Positions 33,401 to 44,149 of a stretch of DNA of 64,000 nt are shown here, one piece after another (positions within the stretch are counted from its first letter, which is position 1; every line of letters starts with the position of its first letter). Both the position numbers and the translations under genes were made by a program. The notes beneath the pieces are model-generated. The model did not search any database, was not told the DNA's origin, and was given only the letters and a program-made list of their open reading frames with translations. This DNA is from Porites lobata (taxonomy: Eukaryota > Cnidaria > Anthozoa > Scleractinia > Poritidae): the NCBI GenBank assembly GCA_942486035.1, contig CALNXK010000030.1, positions 3,367,501-3,431,500 on the forward strand, written 5' to 3'.

Positions 33401-36400
33401 AAAATTTGAGACTCTGCTACAAAAAGTTCAAAAATCCAAGAAAAACATGAGAAATCGAGACTCCTCAAAAGTGCTTCCAGGATTTTGAGATCGAGTGAAA
33501 AATTTCAAAAATCCTCAATCACCAAAGGGGTGCCTAGAATGAAGCCCTTAGAGACTTCTGATTGACTGCCAATTAATTTCTAATTTTCCTTGCATGTGCT
33601 TGTACCGTAAATTAAAGGGAGAATTGGACTACCTTAAATAATCTAATAGATTCCTTAGGCATCTATTTAATTTTAGGGGTCCATGACTGAGATGGCATTT
33701 TAATTAATAGATAGGTGGCCTTTAAAACAGAGAGTCGATTGTTTTCATTTCTGTAATAATCTTTCTTTTAGCGAAATATGAAGAGGCTGATCAGTAGAGA
33801 TTATCATATCTTAACTTCAAGGTCAGAATCCTCGCTCAAGACTCAAGGTCATTTTGTTGTCTTTGTTAATCTATTCTTACTTTGAAGATGACATTGAGCA
33901 AAATACAATGCACATATAACCCTAATGATTTTGCTCCTTTTGGCTAATTCCTAATATTTTTGTGTAAAAGTGATGGGGGGCATCTATCAGATGGGGTGTT
34001 TATTAGAGAAGGGTGTCCATTTCAAAATTAACTTCTCACAGAGGGGTCTATTAGAGAGAGAGGACATCTATTGTCAGATAGTATAGGTCAGGAGTCAACC
34101 ACCCGTAGGAGATAAAGTGGCCAGATGACGAAGCATTCTGATGTTTAAAGTCTTGACGAACTGTAAACTTACTCTCATTGCGCATAACCAAGACTGCTTT
34201 CATGACATTATCAGTGTAGGGCCCTTGTTGGTAGTTCTCCATTTCAGCACTCACAACATCTTCAAGTCTGGCTGTACGTCCCCTAATCTGTCCAGCGGTC
34301 CTATCAACTGTCTCTGGGTCTCTGTCTTGAAGCGCTTGGACACATTTGTTCACATCTTCCAAAATATGTGCCTCTGATGGAAAATACAATACCGCTCAAA
34401 AGTAAGTTAGCAGTTGCATTTTGTTTCCTGCTTGACGAGAATCATGGCAAACTGCATGATTCTCATCAAGCACTATGAGAAACGAGTAGCATGAAAATCA
34501 GTGAAGTAGCACTAATAATTATTATTTGGCATAAATTTTATTGATGACCCGTCCTGTGCAAAACCAACTAATTTTGCATAGCATTAGATGAAAGAAAATG
34601 GGCATTGAAATTTTCAAAATTTTGAGTTTATTTCGGAAAATTTTCTTTGAGCTTGTCATCAGCAAACTAAATGGAATTTCTGAGTTTTCAGATTTGAAAA
34701 AGTGCTTCACATTTGACCTTTCGTTCATAGAAATGTGAAAACCACTTGTAGTTTCCTTGAGTTTGTGAATAAACAAACCATCGTGAGAGGAACAAAATAT
34801 TCTGGGTTTTTACTCTGTAAAGTAATACATGGTGTTACAGCCGGAAATGGACGTGACACTGTTTATTCAATTTTCAAATGAGACATTTTAGTGACACTTA
34901 AATGAAATGATTAAGTGTAAAAACCCGGATGTGAGCACATGGTTTTGTCTTTAGTTTTGTTCGCTTGTACAATTTTGGATGGTCTCCTGTATACGATTGT
35001 AAAGCTTATTTGGAAACTAATTGTTCCTACTTTGGTTTTGGTGAATATTTTTTGGTTTCGGGAACACATGGATTGTCGCAAAGTGTTTCTCCACGAAGGA
35101 ATGGCAGTTCTTTTTCAATCTGTGTAGTTATCATTCACATGTAGCAGCAACGTAAACTAGCTCAAGTGTATTTAGTGAGACTGGGAAACAGTCATTGGGA
35201 ATGCTTTCTAAAATTCAGAAAATAAACAAAATTCAAAAGGGTAATTGGGTCTCCTTACCCAACAACAAAAATGAAAAACACTTTCTCCACATTTTTTACC
35301 CCACCTGTTGTGGCCAGGAATTCATCAATGCTGGTGATGTCATCAACAGCCTCTGTCAGGACTTGTAGCTGTTTTTCCCATGCTTCCTTAAACACATCCA
35401 TGTTTTCACGGGCCACTTTGCTGTGGGGACGTGCAGCAAGAGTGCGAGCAGCATTGATCACTTGAGGGCAAAGTGTTTGCAGGCGTTTGGCTGCTAATCT
35501 CACCATCTTCACCTTCTCGGGGTTTACAGACATTGAACAGGCAAGATTGGCTACCTGGTGAATTTAACAAATCAATTGGTGTAAGTTAATGATGATACTT
35601 GAGAAGATGACAGGGCATGAAACAAAAAGAAGACTTGCCTGGTTATTTGCACCACTGTCCGTATCTACTTGGATAAGCGCTGTGGCACTTATTAAATTTT
35701 TCATGCATTAAATAAGGTGCTTATCCGACGGCTGTAATTTATAGTTGTATTTGAGGGCTGTGTTTTGTTTGAAAGTTGGACGAAACAAAGAATTGTTTTA
35801 ACTACAGTATTAATATTTTCCATATTAAACTAAAAGAAGTAACATCTTTTGACATCAATTATATTGGGGCTGAAGGCTTATTCAGGGGAGGGCCTACTAA
35901 CTTTTTTGGCCCAAATGGGGCTCTTATTGAGGGTGGCACTTAACCGGGGTTGGCACTTACATGGTATTCAAATAAATACCAGACCGGTATTCTATTTATC
36001 ACCCCTATAAGCTGGTTCAAAATTGCCACACTTATTTAACAAAAGGGTGCTGAATCATTCCAAAGCATTACCCTATGTGTAAATGCATCATCTTCATTTT
36101 AGTAGTGCAAAAAAAAAAAAAAAAAAAAAAAATCCAGAACTGGGTTTTTAACCTTCTGACGACTACAAACCACAAACTTACCTCTTCAAGTTTAGCAGCA
36201 TGATCAATGAACAACTTAGCACATTCCTCTACTTCTCTCTCGTTCCCTGCTTGAGCTGCTTCAATTAACATCAACAATGGCACTGTGGTTTCCAAGAATG
36301 AATCTGAAACATGGTCCACAACTGCACGACGCAACTGGAGGAAAGGACATCTCAATGATGTTAAACCACAATTATCAAGATCCTAACTACAACTAAAAAA

Positions 36401-39400
36401 CAATTGTCACTGAATTTCAAATTTCTCTTTCACCTGTCCTCTGAGTTCTCGTGTCCTGTTACACATCCTTTCCAATGCTTGATCTAAAGAGCCGCCAGGA
36501 GTGACTTTCTTCTTCCCTGTGGCCTGCAGGAGAGAAGCAAAAAGAAAGAAACTACTCAACATTTGTTCATGCTTTTCCTCTCTTCCTACAATACAGGTAA
36601 TGGAATCACAGAAACTCTTAAGAAATGAGATAAACAACATGTTTTCACTTCCCTGCCATTAATGTAGGCTGGGCTCATGTCCTTGGGGCCATCAAAGATG
36701 TGTTTTGAGTTACATGTAGTTCTTGATTTTTGTTTTTGATTTAAAGAATTAGTCTCCACAGGCATATGTACACTGTACATGAAAAAGAGCCAGGTGTATT
36801 GTCTCTAAGGTATATCCCCTCTTCTGTTCAAGACAATCCTAAAAATTCACAACCCCAGGTGGTCTAGGAGATTGAAAAATTAATGCTAAGAGTGCAAAAC
36901 AATACGAATGATATTTTCACTCACATGATTCATGTACTCTGACAGTAGATCTTGGAGGGCTTGTCGCACCCCATTACAACTAGCAATAATCTTGTCACGT
37001 GTGTCATCTCTAGTTGAAATGGAATCTGCTAACTGTGCTGCTCCACTGATAATGCTTTCAAGACGCTGTTCCAAGGTTGGACGGGTGCGTTTCTCTGAAT
37101 AAGCACTGGGATCCATTGAAATTTGAGACTGAAAAGGTAAAAGTGCCAGTTAAGTCAAAAGAGTTTTATCCCTTTCTACAAATTTTACATGTACTGTGAA
37201 TAGCATTCTACACTGGTGTCTTACAATGTACGTTGGCACAGGTAGCCCAATGCTGTTGGCAACTTGAAGCCCATATGGCTAAGGATAGGTGAAGTTTTTT
37301 ACCAAAAGTAACTATCTACATAGCTCAAGTGTCATAGATGAAACTAAACTCTGGTTAAGTCTGCTTGCAAAACAGTGCCAAAATTCTTGTTCTGACACCC
37401 CCAATACCTGTGTACCAGCATTTGAGTATGCAACATGATTGGCCCGTTAAAAAAGCCATTGTGGATTTGCCAATCAAGATGAAAGGAAATTGGAAATACA
37501 TTTCCAGTAATTTGTTGAGTCTGCGGGGTGCCCAGAACAAGGATATTGGCGCTGCTTTACAGAGATTACTAACTGAGGTTAAATTACGTCTGTGACAATG
37601 TGCTTTTTTTTCTTCCATTGCATTGAGAGAAATAACCTTTAGTCTAGGGAAAAGTTGCAACAGAAGGAACTTGACATTGGAACAAGAACCTCCATGTTTG
37701 AGCTCCAATAACCTTAACACCACATACTTTGTGTCCCACCTAATTTACACATTTGTGACTTCTTTGGAAAAACGTACACTAACGATATTCCGTTGAATGG
37801 TCCAGACCGTTAGCTATCCCAAAAATCAATGAAAACCATTAGAGGAGTTAGTCAACTCATGCGTATCCTTTAATGGGATAACAGCAAACGAACTGTGTTT
37901 TCCTGGGCAGCTCTTCTTTTATTCTTACTTACATCAAAATCATCTAAAGCTGTGGCCAGTGCTCCTGGAGCCTCCAACGGGTGTGGTCCACTTGTACCAG
38001 TGGCCTGGGTAGCACCTGAGATGGCATTCACAGCTTCTGACATCTGCTTCATCACAAAGTCTCTGTTGGCCTTTGCTGAGGCAACTTCAGGGTGACGTAC
38101 ATAGGCCTGAAAACAAACAAACAAGAAGTGTGATGTTTACAAGCACAGTTAACATTTTTCCCTTAAGGGATAGTCTCCCAAAAAGTATTTTGATGGGCTA
38201 AATATCATTTAGGCAAAGTTAAGCTCAAGCCAGTGCAGTCAGTGGTCTTCGCCATCCACAGTACATGACCTGCAGAGTAGCCCTCAGGGGTTGGTAGGGT
38301 TTCAAGTTTCATCACTTTACGTGTGCAGAAGTGATTTTGTTACAATTTGCTATAGTGAGATCTCATGAAAAATCGTGAGTCCCAGCTCAAACCCCAATGA
38401 ATCCTTCCTACATTAAAAGATGCCAGAACTCTCATGAAACCAGACAATCACGTTTAATCTGTAGTCTACTTTCAATAGCAATGCACTTATCTCTGTAATA
38501 ATATTATCTATCAGTCAAATTCAGCTGTGCCCACACCCCCCCTCCCCCCTCACGAAATGAAATCATACAAACGGGGCATTCTTCAAAAACAACTTTTTAG
38601 ATTGATCAGCGCAAGCCTTCAATAATTCTACATCCTTGACAAGTTTTATGCATCAAGGACGCAGGATGCAGGGCTGGCAAAATCACTGGTGAAGTGTTAT
38701 CAGCTGATCTTTGCGGATCAAAAAACACAGCTAGCTGGCGGATCATTTGGATTCATTTTGATGAGTTTAAGGTCTCGGTAAATGAAAATTTTAGTACATT
38801 GCTCGATTTTTTTTTATTTTTATTTTTGGCATGAGTGGGTCCTAAATTTTATTTTGGCAGGAAAAGAAAATCAGAAAGTGCTTTTTAACCCTTCTTTTTA
38901 ACCCTTCTAAAATGAGCCTTTCTCTCACTATATTTTAGACGCAAAAATCAAAATTCTTCGACCTCCAGTCGGGACAGGTTTTAAGCTATCGCTTTGAAAC
39001 TTTCAGATATGATGGATAATGATATAGACTCAAGAAGGGTGTGAGGAATTTTCCGATTTCCCTTTGTAACTCATTTTATGTCAGTTTCTTGGCGTAAATC
39101 GCGCTCGAGATTCGACTTTTTAGTTTGAAATGCAATAATTCCGCTAATACGAGACATATGCAAATTTCCTCACACGCTTTTTTAGGTCTTTCATCTGTCA
39201 ATCAGATGCAATAAAAAGGAAGTGAATATTTAGCAACGCGAAAGGGCTGGAGCTTCAGCAGTAAACTCGATACCTCTGAGTTCGAGAGCAAAAAACTTAA
39301 GCGCCTTTTGAAATTCGATGAAATAAAATCTTTTATAAGGTAATTTAGTCTTTTAGCTTTAATTTAATATATAACTTGCCTTTGTAGCGAAAATACTCGC

Positions 39401-40412
39401 GCGACTAGAATTTTTTTCTGTGGGCACCTCGTTTTCCTTTACCGAGACCTTAAGCAACCCTATGAGATTCCTGTGCCCATGAGCATTACATTCTTGGGCA
39501 AATCCTAAGATTCTCTTATAATTTGTTACCCAAGCACAACCCCTGCTCTGACTAAACTATTGCCAAGGGTAAAGAGTTTGAATCTAACTGAATTGACCTT
39601 GGATGAGGACAGCAGCATTTTACTTGATTCCTTTAGTGTAGCTCTTGCAGCTGCCATATCATCCTTTCTCTGTGGGTCTTTCAAATCCTGAAATTTTAGT
39701 TACAATGTCAGTTGATATCAATTCAAGGAGTCTTGGCTACACCATAGTGGAATTTTCTGGAAGGTTACAAAAAACTGTACTAAAAAATGTAAAGGCAAGG
39801 CTCGTATGAGCCAGATTAAATTCTTTGAAACGATACAAGCACACTGTACATTGTAAAGGGTTCATACAGATTTTTTGCTCTCTAGAGAATGCAAATTCTT
39901 TTCTACAATTTGGAGCATTAGGGCACAAATAAAAGACATAAATACTGAAAGCTTTGTTAAAAACATATTGGTCAAAAAAACTGTAGATTATTATTATAGT
40001 TATTAATTATTTTATTGCATGATTGGACTCACTGCTTGTCTTTTTCCAGACAGCTTGGCTAAGTCCATCAAGTCATTTCCAAGATTTTTAAAAGAATTCA
40101 GCAGATCTGCAGTGTTACTAGCTTTCTCAAGTTCCTTCAGTCTTTTCTCCACCTGCAAAATTGCAGAAGTACATTGTGCACTGAAGTATATAATACTGTA
40201 TTTGTATAGGTAATAGCATGATTTGAAGTGATATTTGGCATAAATACCACGAGTGATATTTCGAAATTTGTTATACGTAATTTCATGAGCCATGAGGAGA
40301 GTGAAATTTGAGACAGGTTTGAAATATTGCGAGTGGTTTTTGTGCCAAATATCACGTACAAATCATGCTATTATTTGTTTATACTACTACTCGCACAAAG
40401 TTTGTAATTTTC

Positions 40413-40445
<33 letters not shown>

Positions 40446-43400
40446 ACTGCTCCTAGCCAATCAAAATCCAGAATTTTCTCTTGTATATGTTACAGCTCAA
40501 AATTATATAATTTTCAGATCAAAATGTTTTGACCTACATTGATTCTCAATTTCCTTTGTCTCCTAGTCCTGATTCATGAATAATTAGGGCTAGAAGACAA
40601 AGGAAATAGAGAATCAACCTAGGTTTAAAAACTTTGACCTGAAACATGTACACAAGTGTTAAGTAGTTTGACAGTGATGAATACACAGTGAAAAAGACAA
40701 ACTGACCAGTTTAAGTGATGCCAGGAGCCGGTATACATCAGCCATATCTGCAACACATAGCAGCCTTGTCACAGAGGATAACAAGGCTCGAGCTGCCCTC
40801 ACCATGGTGGCTCTCTTGGTTGAAGTACAAGGATCATCGGCAAACTCTTTAGCTGCTACACGCATTGAGTCACCTACAAGAAAGACAAAAATACATTACT
40901 AGCTTCTTTACACAATTTGATGAGAATTTTACATATATCATGACAAAAAAACTATGATCAATGCTCTATCTTTTGTCTCTGTTGGTAATAATTTTGCCCA
41001 AGCCCAGTTCTTCTAATCTTCCAAGCATTTAATCCTTTTTCCATAAGGTTTTAGTGAGGGGTGTTAGATCATGAAAACCTTGAGAAGTGATCTAGTGTTA
41101 ACATTATTTTGAGAGGTGTTGGAAGGATGTAGAAAAAACAACAACAAATCCTTTACCTGCCCCTCTGCAGTCCTTGCATGCAGCTAGCATTTCTTCCCTG
41201 ATTTCAGCAAACTCTTGAGCGATGTCTTCCCCTGTTTTGATAAGTCGCACATTTGCATCTTCAATATCCTGTGCAAGTTTGTGTGCATTTTTGGATTTCC
41301 CGAGCTTACTACCTTTTTTCTTGGGATGATTTACTAAAGTTGTTACCTGAAATACAGTGAAAATATAATCAGATGTCAACAAGATTGATTATACTATATG
41401 CAGGAGTAAAACAACAAAGTATTTACCTACTCAATAATCTATAATTACCACTAAAATGTTTAATGAGCAATGCAAGAATGAAGTCAGAACCAGTTCCTAA
41501 CAGTGTATAAACATGGCCGCAAAGCAGGCACTCCATGTAACATGCACTTGTGTGTGTGATATTGTTGACAAAAAATTTTGTTTTTAAATTGGATTTTGAT
41601 TTGTTAGTAATACTTTAAAATAAATTTTCATTTTCCTAGAATCTCATATAAAAAGGCATCAAAAAATGTTATTACAGTATTTTTTCAAAAAGTTTCTCTG
41701 TTTCTGATTAGCTCAAATCCCCCTGAGCTAATTCTTTATAACCAGTTAGCATTGACCATAACTTTAGAAGAAGTTTGTCGACATCAATACAATCCAGAAA
41801 GAGAGATGTATGGAGCCTTGGCTCAGCTGTTTAGGCATAGCAGAAATAGAGAAAATGGCACAAGGACTTCTCACCAATAACTATTTTGTTACAAATAATT
41901 ATGGTGAGTAGTCCTGGGACTCATCTTGCATGTGAACTAATAATGAGTCCCACTTAAAAAAAAAAAAAAATCCTAAATTGAAAATTAATCATGCTCGGGC
42001 CTTTATGTGACCAGACAGATAAAATAAATTTTTTTGTAAAGCACAACAAAGACTAAAAGAAATATGCATCTTTAAAAAACAGCCACAAGGACAGCCACAG
42101 AAATCACATGAACATGACATTCTACAAAAACATCTTCAGATCAATCAATCGTTTTTTGCATCTTGCGGGATGCGTGTCACAAACTTTTGGGTGTCTTTGG
42201 GGATTAGTATGCGTCAGGGACGGGGGATGCAGAGATAACAAATCACTGTGTATAAATTGAAAGAAAAAATAGCCAAGCCACTTGCACCTCAAAAACATAG
42301 CAAGAACAGACAACTATATCATTGGACAGATAATGATTCCTATTTAAACAATAACTGGAGAATAAACATCTCTTTATCAGCATCAAGCAAATGCTTTGAA
42401 GATGGGAACTTCACATACAGTGTAGAGGTTAAAAGCATGTTGAAAATATTTTGAATGAACAAAAAAACAATATTGAATTCTGCTTTTGTATAGTATAAAG
42501 AATTATGCACTTCTTGGATGCTGTTATCTGCCTCTGCCTTTGGCCTCAGCAAATATCACTTTCCTAAATCTGCATAATTCTTCATATCATACTTGGCATG
42601 GTGCAATAATTTTTAATTAAAGTTGCATGTATGCAGGGTGCAAGGCTAAAAGTGAGTACCTGTATAGGTGGTTTTCACGTTATGTCATCGCCGCCATGCT
42701 GGTGGACGGTAAACAAAAGATCGCTCATTAGCGCGCTTTGTTTGTCCACCAGCATTTGTTCATTTCACCATTGTTATTTGCGTCTCCCGAGACTGCATGA
42801 AAACCACCTATGCATTGTTGGCCGCATCGTTTTCCCCCCAAATCTCCAACTGAAGTATTCAGGTAAGTTGCCTCAAAAATTGGCAACAGACACCCTTCAA
42901 CATGATATTTGCAATGCCTGACGGGTGCAAGACTTAACTAATACACAAGGCTGTGCTCTAAGGCCCAGTGCTCTGAAACTGTAAAATCTAGGGTGCCCAG
43001 CATATGATTTGTATGAAAAATCTGAGATTTTCTAGTACCGGGCTCTGCTAGAGCACAGCCCTGAATACAGCGTACAAAAGTATACATTTTCCCGCCGTTT
43101 AAAAAAGTTACAAACAGTCACAATAAAGGCTTGAAAACGGAATTTTCATAAATCTCATCAGACATTGCTACGTACCCCATACGGAATCTTATGTTTTTAT
43201 AATTATGGGAACGAAAGGTAAAGTCACACTTGAATAAGCCTTTTATGACCGCAAAATCATTGAGGTTGGGCAAAAATAATTCCCACAGAAAGCAAGAGTA
43301 ACATTCTCATAAAGTTCTGTTCTTGCCAATTTGAAAAGATCCTCTTAAATTGCTCTTTATTGAGCTAATTCGAAAGCTCTCGAGGGGTCGCGCCCTCCAG

Positions 43401-44149
43401 CAAATGGCGCAAATGCTTTATAAATTTGTGTGCAACGAGACACCGGTTGTTATAACTCTCTTATAAACAGCTTATCAAACGTTTACAGCTTACATTTTCG
43501 GCATAAACAAAATCTGGCGATCGTGAAAAGGCGAAACAGTAAAGCAAAAATTTCCTTTGACTGTCATTAAATTGTAGACAATGTCAATTTATTGATAAAA
43601 CGCCGTAATCGTAAAATGTGTTAAAGTCAACCATCACAAGCTTAAGGGACGAATTTTCAAGGCCAACGCTCTCCATTTGTCACTTGAAATATATCTGCGC
43701 ACAGGATGGTGTTTTCGATGGAAAATGCTTACTTGGACGGACTTCACGGCGCATTGCAAAAGAAAATTTAGCTGTAACTGTTGTTTTCACGAATAATTTA
43801 TACCTCGTTTAGTTAAAAAATCTCATGCCGCGATATATATACAGAGTATACGAGTAGCGATAGCGGCTGATCGAACATAAAGATCCAGCAGTTTTCCTCC
43901 ACAAACAACCACAATTTAACAAACAACCTCTTGCCTGAGTCATATCGTAAAATCATGCCGAATCAGTGCTGGGTTGTTAGGAATTATCTGACATAAACAA
44001 CATTGAGAATTTAAGCTTACTTGATGAACAAGAGGTTCGAGCGTTTTCTCCACCGAATGCGTGCGGATTTCTAAGGTTTTGGGATCCCATTTCATCTGGT
44101 GCTTTTCCACCTTAATGTCGCCACTTAATGTCGTTGTTCCTCGACTCAT
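21492..44149 (-). CDS. CTNNA: Alpha-catenin carrying two inserted ILEI/PANDER domains
   Basis: Alpha-catenin links beta-catenin and cadherin to F-actin at adherens junctions. Exons in transcription order: 44021-44149, 41157-41346, 40707-40873, 40033-40152, 39598-39687, 37933-38106, 36925-37128, 36434-36523, 36182-36334, 35305-35554, 34173-34373, 33228-33331, 33042-33089, 31649-31769, cassette (30249-30515, 29213-29413, 27693-27956, 27022-27282), 26397-26542, 25344-25525, 24351-24399, 23792-23848, 23503-23637, 23118-23210, 21492-21668. All phases agree: about 1290 residues, or 959 without the cassette (human alphaE about 906). Landmarks: KWDPKTLEIRTHSVEKTLEP (beta-catenin-binding N terminus), EFADDPC then MVRAARALLSSVTRLL, RPTLEQRLESIISGAA, DHVSDSFLETTVPLL (M domain), AHILEDVNKCV, KWDQSGNDIIILAKKMCM, ASYVANTK, and RAPEKKPLV then PIQALSEF at the C terminus. 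The start is the ATG at 44149 (A at -3); upstream in-frame codons lack an ATG. Human proteins have about ten more residues before WRMRAPEKK, so a tiny exon may be missing from the model. Confidence 0.9.
21781..21919. repeat. MITE-like element flanking the last alpha-catenin exon
   Basis: ATAGCCTGCGTAGCAAGCGT then TTCC is mirrored by GGAAACGCTTGCTACGCAGG then CTAT. A short palindromic element in the final intron region; it also explains the overlapping antisense ORFs there. Confidence 0.8.
24487..24799. repeat. MITE-like element with GGGCGCTTTCCAT ends
   Basis: GGGCGCTTTCCATCCAACCA then AAAC is mirrored by GTTTTGGTTGAATGGAAAGC then GCCC. The interior is full of GGAAA / TTTCC pairs and generates long antisense ORFs (24478-24868) with no protein resemblance. 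Confidence 0.8.
26261..26334. repeat. Short palindromic element (GCCTGCGAGC ends)
   Basis: GCCTGCGAGCAAGCTCTCGC is mirrored by GCGGCTTGTTTCGCTCGCAG then GC. It lies in the intron next to exon 26397-26542. A relative with TTGCGAGCAA / GTTGCTCGCAAG ends is at 27380-27512. Confidence 0.65.
27022..27282 (-). CDS. Alpha-catenin cassette exon D: second half of ILEI/PANDER domain 2
   Basis: Encodes TSVNNAKEALYDLGASGNVH, GFHGSWAFVGYTGPEQVKWA and QPRYKGPAVIEEMI, again the second half of the domain and again free of cysteine. Two donors both leave phase 1: TAC|GTAAGC (exon end 27022) and the stronger ATAA|GTGAGT (exon end 27076). The shorter form stops just after the domain, as in copy 1. If unspliced, the frame terminates at 27006-27008 (TGA), six bases of GAA-type sequence past the distal donor region. 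Confidence 0.82.
27380..27512. repeat. Palindromic element between cassette exons C and D
   Basis: TTGCGAGCAAACTCGCGAG at the left and GTTGCTCGCAAG at the right are inverted ends. CGCGAG / CTCGCG motifs recur inside. It sits in the intron between the two halves of ILEI domain 2 and belongs to the family seen at 26261 and 20700. Confidence 0.55.
27693..27956 (-). CDS. Alpha-catenin cassette exon C: first half of ILEI/PANDER domain 2
   Basis: Phase 1 to phase 1, acceptor GACAG|GTTTAG, donor CTG|GTGGGT. The product contains GRTSIKVNGIERSPMMRGHN, IVVLDSDKNF, NFDTADS and KFLQQLPQERIVLIGTQG. It is the nearer of the two copies to the FAM3 pattern (RGHN-V-L, FDT, FL, IVLIGT). No cysteine is encoded. 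Confidence 0.87.
27982..29160. other. Intron between the two ILEI domain copies
   Basis: About 1.2 kb with no supported exon. It contains a GTTTCGTTTCGTAAGCGAAA hairpin-like stretch near 28160. The 28807-29063 ORFs are open on both strands and have no family resemblance. Confidence 0.45.
29213..29413 (-). CDS. Alpha-catenin cassette exon B: second half of ILEI/PANDER domain 1
   Basis: Encodes GNNVAAAAPALERLGAEGPF, then a GYHGSFAFSGCTGP stretch and RPRYYGPAIVAQLIPTPAAQ. These correspond to the ALxxLGS, W/F-AF-G-KG and Y-GP-V-E features of the second half of the family domain. The acceptor is clear (GTTTTAG|GCAAC). The donor is uncertain: AAAG|GTTTGC (exon end 29213) or TGTA|GTATTT (exon end 29180). 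Both leave phase 1. Confidence 0.75.
29414..30248. other. Intron splitting ILEI domain 1
   Basis: AT-rich, with a (TA)n tract near 29903 and degenerate TTTCGCG / CGCGAAA repeats at about 29620-29690 and 30060-30140. Those may be the ends of an old inverted-repeat element. No exon seen. Confidence 0.4.
30249..30515 (-). CDS. Alpha-catenin cassette exon A: first half of ILEI/PANDER domain 1
   Basis: 89 codons, acceptor TTTAG and donor CAAG|GTGAGA, phase 1 to phase 1. The product contains GTASIKVNGVEHCPRKVGHN, VVVLDPSGDV, a FNT block, and FLDQLPEDHVVLVATQG. These match the first half of the ILEI/PANDER fold of FAM3 proteins (GRGxNV-L, K-FD, FL, IVL-GT). It is closely similar to cassette exon C at 27693-27956. 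There are two cysteines here; one more follows in exon B. Confidence 0.85.
30587..31231. mobile_element. Tigger-like MITE next to the cassette (with nested insert)
   Basis: Begins TACAGTGGAACCCTGGGAAC and ends ATCGGGGGTCTACTGTA. GAGTTATCG and TCGAGTTA repeats occur at the right end. A separate palindrome is inserted at 30846-30968. It lies between linker exon 31649-31769 and cassette exon A. Confidence 0.65.
30846..30968. repeat. Nested palindromic MITE (AACAGGCTCTCTGTTT ends)
   Basis: AACAGGCTCTCTGTTT is mirrored exactly by AAACAGAGAGCCTGTT. GAGAGAAGGGAGAAGG / CCTTCCCTCTC and ATCGC / GCGAT inner matches make a near-complete hairpin. Confidence 0.8.
31248..31610. repeat. Reverse copy of the CAGGGTTCGTAC MITE
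   Basis: Contains GGTTTAGCTGTCACTTGC and CTGGTGTCCACCAAAACGCG, the complements of stretches at about 11195 and 11115 in the LMAN2 intron copy. It also has AATTCCATGACTTTCCAG, the complement of 10730-10750. The terminal CAGGGTTCG is degraded. Confidence 0.6.
32196..32400 (+). repeat. Fragment of a TACAGTGGAACCCCG element
   Basis: Starts TACAGTGGAACCCCGCTTTA with repeated TACGGACACC units. The matching far end is missing. A related fragment is at 57974-58185 (AATACGGACAGCCG). Confidence 0.5.
32401..33041. other. Alpha-catenin intron 13, 5' end-proximal remainder
   Basis: No exon or clear repeat boundary seen; the sequence is AT-rich and non-coding in all frames. Confidence 0.35.
36109..36132 (+). 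repeat. Poly(A) tract in alpha-catenin intron
   Basis: A run of about 24 A directly after exon 36182-36334 on the transcript side. It could mark the tail of a retroposed element, but nothing recognisable adjoins it. Confidence 0.5.
37373..37558. repeat. Inverted-repeat element, copy 2 of the 264-467 family
   Basis: AGTGCCAAAATTCTTGTTCTG at the left is mirrored by CAGAACAAGGATATTGGCGCT at the right. The interior matches the copy in the SLU7 intron, partly in opposite orientation. Confidence 0.6.
38161..39597. other. Alpha-catenin intron 5
   Basis: A 1.5-kb intron between exons 39598-39687 and 37933-38106. It has a C-rich stretch at 38535-38552 and otherwise AT-rich non-coding sequence. Nothing further can be supported. 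Confidence 0.4.
40205..40384. repeat. Palindromic MITE-like element
   Basis: ATAGGTAATAGCATGATTTG with GTGATATTTGGCA is mirrored by TGCCAAATATCACGTAC and CAAATCATGCTATTATTTG. It lies just 5' of alpha-catenin exon 40033-40152. Confidence 0.75.
40514..40642. repeat. Palindromic MITE-like element
   Basis: TCAGATCAAAATGTTTTGAC with GATTCTCAATTTCCTTTGTC is mirrored by GACAAAGGAAATAGAGAATC and CTTTGACCTGA. Confidence 0.75.
42664..42811. repeat. MITE with ATAGGTGGTTTTCA ends
   Basis: ATAGGTGGTTTTCACG and TGCATGAAAACCACCTAT are inverted ends. GCTGGTGGAC and GTCCACCAGC pair internally. In alpha-catenin intron 1. Confidence 0.8.
42949..43062. repeat. MITE-like element, GCTGTGCTCTA family, copy 2
   Basis: AGGCTGTGCTCTAAGG is mirrored by CTGCTAGAGCACAGCC. 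It matches the element at 8407-8571. Confidence 0.75.
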
